Below, in pieces: positions 63,084-64,000 of a stretch of 64,000 bases of DNA. The translations under genes and the position numbers were made by a program. Numbering within the stretch: position 1 is the first letter of the stretch; each line of letters opens with the position of its first letter. Below the pieces are notes generated by a model that was not told the origin of the DNA, made no database searches, and saw nothing but the letters and a program-made list of their open reading frames with translations. The stretch comes from Actinomadura rubteroloni (GTDB lineage Bacteria > Actinomycetota > Actinomycetes > Streptosporangiales > Streptosporangiaceae). The stretch lies in the NCBI RefSeq assembly GCF_002911665.1, contig NZ_MTBP01000002.1:806001-870000 (forward strand), written 5' to 3'.

Positions 63084-64000
63084 ATGGGCAAGACGGCGGA
63101 CGCGCTCTGTCCCGCCTGCGCGGAGGTCGTCTACTCCGGCGACGAGTTCTGCGAGGCGTGCGGGCACCGGCTGGGCGGCGCGGCGGCGCCCCCGGCGCCG
63201 ACCGCACCGGCGTGCGCGGGCTGCGCCGCCACGGCCGTGGACGCCGACGGCTACTGCGGCGTGTGCGGGCTGAAACAGCCCGCCGCGCGCGACCACTTCG
63301 AGGTCGAGGTGCCGGGCGCGGCGGGCGTGAGCGACCGGGGCCGCCGGCACAGCCGCAACGAGGACTACCTGACGCTGGTGCCGTCACCTGGCGGGTTCGC
63401 GGCGGTGGTGTGCGACGGCGTGGGCTCGTCCCCCGACCCCGACCGGGCGTCGCGGGCCGCCGCCGAGGCGGGGTCGGCGGCGCTCGCCGCGCGGCTGGCG
63501 GCGGGCGAGGACCCCGAGGCCGCGACGCACGCCGCCGTGCTGCGCGCCGCCGAGGCCGTCGCGGCGCTCGCCCCGTCGCCGCACGAGGCGCCGTCGTGCA
63601 CCTACGTGTCGGCGGTGACCGGCCCCGGCACGGTGACGGTCGGCTGGGTCGGCGACAGCCGCGCCTACTGGCTCGCCTCCGGCGGCGGGACGGCCGGGGA
63701 CGACGTGCTCGGGCCGTCCCGGCAGCTCACCGACGACGACTCGTGGGCCGCGATCATGGTGGCGCGCGGCGCGCTGACCGAGGCCGAGGCCGAGGCGCAC
63801 CCGAACGCCCATGTGATCACCGGCTGGCTCGGCGCGGACGCCGAGCAGGTCACCCCGCACGTGCGGACGTTCGCCGTCGACCGGCCCGGGACCGTCCTCG
63901 TGTGCAGCGACGGCCTCTGGAACTACTTCCCGGCGGCGGACGGGCTCGCGGCCGTCGCGGGCGACGCCGCGCCGCTGGAGGCGGCCCGGACGCTCGTCCG
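63084..64000 (+). CDS. PP2C-type phosphatase with N-terminal zinc ribbons (cut by window edge)
   Basis: 305 residues visible, then the right edge. ATG 63084 has GGAGGA before it; GTG 63066 would overlap the pknG stop. Two zinc ribbons (Cys 9, 12, 23, 26 and 44, 47, 58, 61) precede a PPM phosphatase domain: GVSDRGRRHSRNEDYLTL, VVCDGVG and GWVGDSRAYW with LVCSDGLWNY. It could reverse phosphorylation by PknG, sharing the same zinc module type. The C terminus is not seen. Confidence 0.9.
   Translation, partial: MGKTADALCPACAEVVYSGDEFCEACGHRLGGAAAPPAPTAPACAGCAATAVDADGYCGVCGLKQPAARDHFEVEVPGAAGVSDRGRRHSRNEDYLTLVPSPGGFAAVVCDGVGSSPDPDRASRAAAEAGSAALAARLAAGEDPEAATHAAVLRAAEAVAALAPSPHEAPSCTYVSAVTGPGTVTVGWVGDSRAYWLASGGGTAGDDVLGPSRQLTDDDSWAAIMVARGALTEAEAEAHPNAHVITGWLGADAEQVTPHVRTFAVDRPGTVLVCSDGLWNYFPAADGLAAVAGDAAPLEAARTLV

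Overview
The window comes from the chromosome of a very GC-rich actinomycete. Evidence is the strongly biased third codon positions, the many GTG starts, the four-base GTGA/ATGA gene overlaps, and a core gene order typical of the phylum. The protein repertoire (PknG with zinc-ribbon repeats, TAP-like secreted peptidases, XRE regulators, DUF503, YlxR) fits a filamentous actinomycete, possibly the Thermomonosporaceae/Actinomadura group. The genus is a guess.

Region 1 (1-14605, all on -) is a translation and RNA housekeeping block: rimP, nusA, ylxR, infB, DUF503, rbfA, a DHH phosphoesterase, truB, ribF, rpsO, pnp, an M16 peptidase, a small holin-like membrane protein, and dapB, which runs off the left edge. 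The matching upstream half of this conserved actinobacterial block lies at 44851-55121: dxr, the M50 protease rseP, ispG and a DUF4081-type GNAT. Between the halves, where proS normally sits, are about 30 kb of accessory genes. Three tandem secreted S33 peptidases are also wedged between ispG and the GNAT gene.

Region 2 (14802-44832) is mixed. It holds two ferritin-like genes, an Stv-like orphan, a HAD hydrolase, a DesA3-type desaturase, a flippase-like membrane protein and a flavin reductase. A sugar ABC system follows (binding protein, ATPase, permease, second ATPase, ROK regulator) with strong hairpins inside the gene cluster and Crp-like and inverted-repeat sites upstream. Next come small tryptophan-rich proteins, a KstR2-like TetR gene, an MprF-type C-terminal-domain protein, an EstB-like serine hydrolase, endonuclease V, and an amidase divergent from a TetR gene across a perfect palindrome. 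A translationally coupled response regulator, histidine kinase, membrane-anchored protein and PrsW protease follow, then a HipA-like kinase with DUF3037 and two paralogous XRE regulators.

Region 3 (45784-64000) holds the S33 triplet, ispG/rseP/dxr, a zinc-ribbon small protein, a polyamine-type binding protein, an SDR with a degenerate catalytic site, a WYL protein lacking its DNA-binding half, and a coupled operon of a coiled-coil protein, PknG and a zinc-ribbon PP2C phosphatase cut by the right edge.

No rRNA, tRNA, CRISPR array, transposase or prophage was found. Most regulatory content is hairpins: nearly every unit end carries a long GC stem without a U-tract, and several divergent gaps carry short perfect palindromes that look like operators.
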